A stretch of 14,823 bases of DNA from Bacillota bacterium (GTDB lineage Bacteria > Bacillota > Clostridia > Oscillospirales > Ruminococcaceae). Both the position numbers and the translations under genes were made by a program. Where the stretch lies: the NCBI GenBank assembly GCA_023443315.1, contig JAEZVA010000065.1:1-14823 (forward strand), in the 5' to 3' direction. Numbering within the stretch: position 1 is the first letter of the stretch; the number at the start of each line of letters is the position of its first letter. The notes beneath the pieces were generated by a model. It saw only the letters and a list, made by a program, of their open reading frames with translations. It was not told the DNA's origin and did no database searches. Below, piece by piece: positions 13,759-14,823 of the stretch.

Positions 13759-14676
13759 ATGAAAACCTTACCGATAAAAAACACAGGGCTTACAGTGCCC
13801 GTCATTGGCATCGGCTGTATGCGGATGGGCACAATCTCAAACAATGAGGCGCACAGGGTGGTGAAAACAGCCCTTGAATTAGGGCTCAACTTTTTTGACC
13901 ACGCCGACCTATACGCACAGGGACGCTCAGAGGAGATCTTTCGTGCCGCTATGGGCATGGGAGATGTGCGACGTGAGGACGTCATTCTACAGTCCAAATG
14001 CGGCATACGCAAAGGGATGTATGATTTTTCAAAGGAGCATATCATCCAATCAGCTGAGGGCAGTCTGAAACGCCTAGGCACCGACTATCTGGATATTTTG
14101 CTCCTGCACCGCCCCGATGCCCTGACCGACCCCGAGGAGGTTGCACAGGCGTTTGATGTTCTGCACGCATCGGGAAAGGTGCGCTATTTTGGGGTGTCCA
14201 ACCACAATCCCATGCAGATAGCGCTATTGCAAAAACACCTGTCACACAAGCTGGTTGCAAACCAGCTACAGCTAAGTATTACAAACGCAGGTATGATTCG
14301 CAGCGGGCTGAACGTCAACATGGAAAACGACGGGGGACTCAACCGCGACGACAGTGTGCTGGATTATTGCCGTCTTAACGATATCACTGTTCAGCCATGG
14401 TCGCCGCTGCAGTACGGATTCTTTGAAGGCGTATTTGTCGGTTGCGACAAGTTTCCAAAACTTAATGAGGAGCTCTCTCGGGTGGGTGCACAGTATAGAA
14501 TAACACCCACTGCGGTTGCCATTGCGTGGCTGATGCGTCACCCCGCCCGCATGCAGCCCATAATCGGTTCGATGAACCCAGATCGCATTGGGGAGATTGC
14601 CCGCGCAGCAGAGGTCACAATCACTCGACAAGAGTGGTACGACATCTATCGTGCGGCTGGCAATCAGCTGCCGTAA
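13759..14676 (+). CDS. Aldo/keto reductase family oxidoreductase
   Basis: This is a 305-residue cytoplasmic NAD(P)H-dependent oxidoreductase with the aldo/keto reductase barrel. The catalytic tetrad is visible: D47 and Y52 in FFDHADLY, K80 in LQSKCG and H117 in LLHRPD. RYFGVSN around residues 162-168, QPWSPL near 215, and the cofactor-binding PIIGSMNPDRI near the C-terminus are also typical. Overall it resembles the YdhF-type branch, whose physiological substrates are mostly unknown, so none is proposed. AGCAGGG lies five bases before the ATG. The start is 19 bases after the stop of the CinA/sortase/SpoIID gene on the same strand, so the two may be cotranscribed, and a strong terminator follows. 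I see no sequence link in function between this enzyme and the fusion protein. Family assignment is firm. Confidence 0.93.
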   Translation: MKTLPIKNTGLTVPVIGIGCMRMGTISNNEAHRVVKTALELGLNFFDHADLYAQGRSEEIFRAAMGMGDVRREDVILQSKCGIRKGMYDFSKEHIIQSAEGSLKRLGTDYLDILLLHRPDALTDPEEVAQAFDVLHASGKVRYFGVSNHNPMQIALLQKHLSHKLVANQLQLSITNAGMIRSGLNVNMENDGGLNRDDSVLDYCRLNDITVQPWSPLQYGFFEGVFVGCDKFPKLNEELSRVGAQYRITPTAVAIAWLMRHPARMQPIIGSMNPDRIGEIARAAEVTITRQEWYDIYRAAGNQLP

Positions 14677-14748
14677 TCAAAAAATTGTCAAAAAAAAACG
14701 GCTCTCTGTCAATAGTAGTGGTGCAGGAAAAGGAAAGAATGGGAACGA

Positions 14749-14791
14749 AAAAAGCAGCTAAGTTTGCGTTAAGCAGGCATAGCTGCTTTTT
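14749..14791. terminator. Bidirectional intrinsic terminator after the reductase
   Basis: AAAAAGCAGCTA pairs with TAGCTGCTTTTT (12 bp, the outer five A-T) around a 19-base loop. The T run follows on the plus strand, and the A run on the left gives one on the minus strand. It lies 73 bases after the reductase stop. The rest of 14677-14823 shows no convincing gene. Confidence 0.8.
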
Positions 14792-14823
14792 GATGATTGA
14801 AAACATGAAGGATTCTGTTTCTG

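Noticed and set aside
14621..14806. Minus-strand frame at the right edge, near two TTGACA-like hexamers
   Set aside because: It overlaps the 3' end of the reductase and the terminator, has no motif, and the hexamers arise from the A-rich stretch at 14683-14699 and the nearby TGTCAA.

Overview
The window reads as chromosome of an anaerobic, endospore-forming Firmicute of the class Clostridia, probably near the Oscillospiraceae/Ruminococcaceae. This is inferred from a YpeB spore-germination protein, strong AGGAGG-type ribosome binding sites, a clostridial-type ThiI without a rhodanese domain, an ECF transporter S component, a class B sortase and a SpoIID domain. I see no phage genes, insertion sequences, CRISPR arrays, tRNAs or rRNAs.

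Layout. Bases 1-456 hold the 3' end of an unidentified gene and a small ABM-like alpha-beta barrel protein, closed by a bidirectional terminator. Next, on the minus strand, are rsmA and an HD-domain phosphohydrolase, separated by three degenerate 22-bp tandem repeats. Divergent promoters at about 2237-2313 separate that pair from coaX (type III pantothenate kinase), which is followed after a structured leader by an ECF S component, plausibly the pantothenate importer. A convergent terminator lies between it and minus-strand pyrB. This PyrB carries a C-terminal zinc ribbon resembling the end of the PyrI regulatory chain, but lacks PyrI's nucleotide-binding domain.

Bases 5164-10085 form an iron-sulfur/sulfur-transfer neighbourhood: an IscR-type RrF2 regulator, then iscS and thiI. 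A minus-strand ypeB without its usual partner sleB interrupts it. Cysteine desulfurase followed by ThiI is a common arrangement, in which IscS supplies the persulfide sulfur for tRNA 4-thiouridine and thiazole synthesis.

Bases 10245-13739 encode the most unusual object here, a single reading frame of 1,164 codons. It joins a CinA protein (degenerate N-terminal domain plus an intact-looking NMN amidase domain), one transmembrane helix, a class B sortase with His, Cys and Arg in place, a long Ser/Ala stalk and a SpoIID/LytB domain. It predicts one polypeptide with a cytoplasmic pyridine-nucleotide enzyme and two cell-wall enzymes outside. An aldo/keto reductase follows 19 bases later, possibly in the same transcript, and a strong terminator closes the window.

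Several starts were moved from the longest open frame to an internal codon with a better Shine-Dalgarno match: the ABM-like gene, rsmA, coaX, iscS and the fusion gene. All family calls come from reading motifs by eye; no database search was possible.
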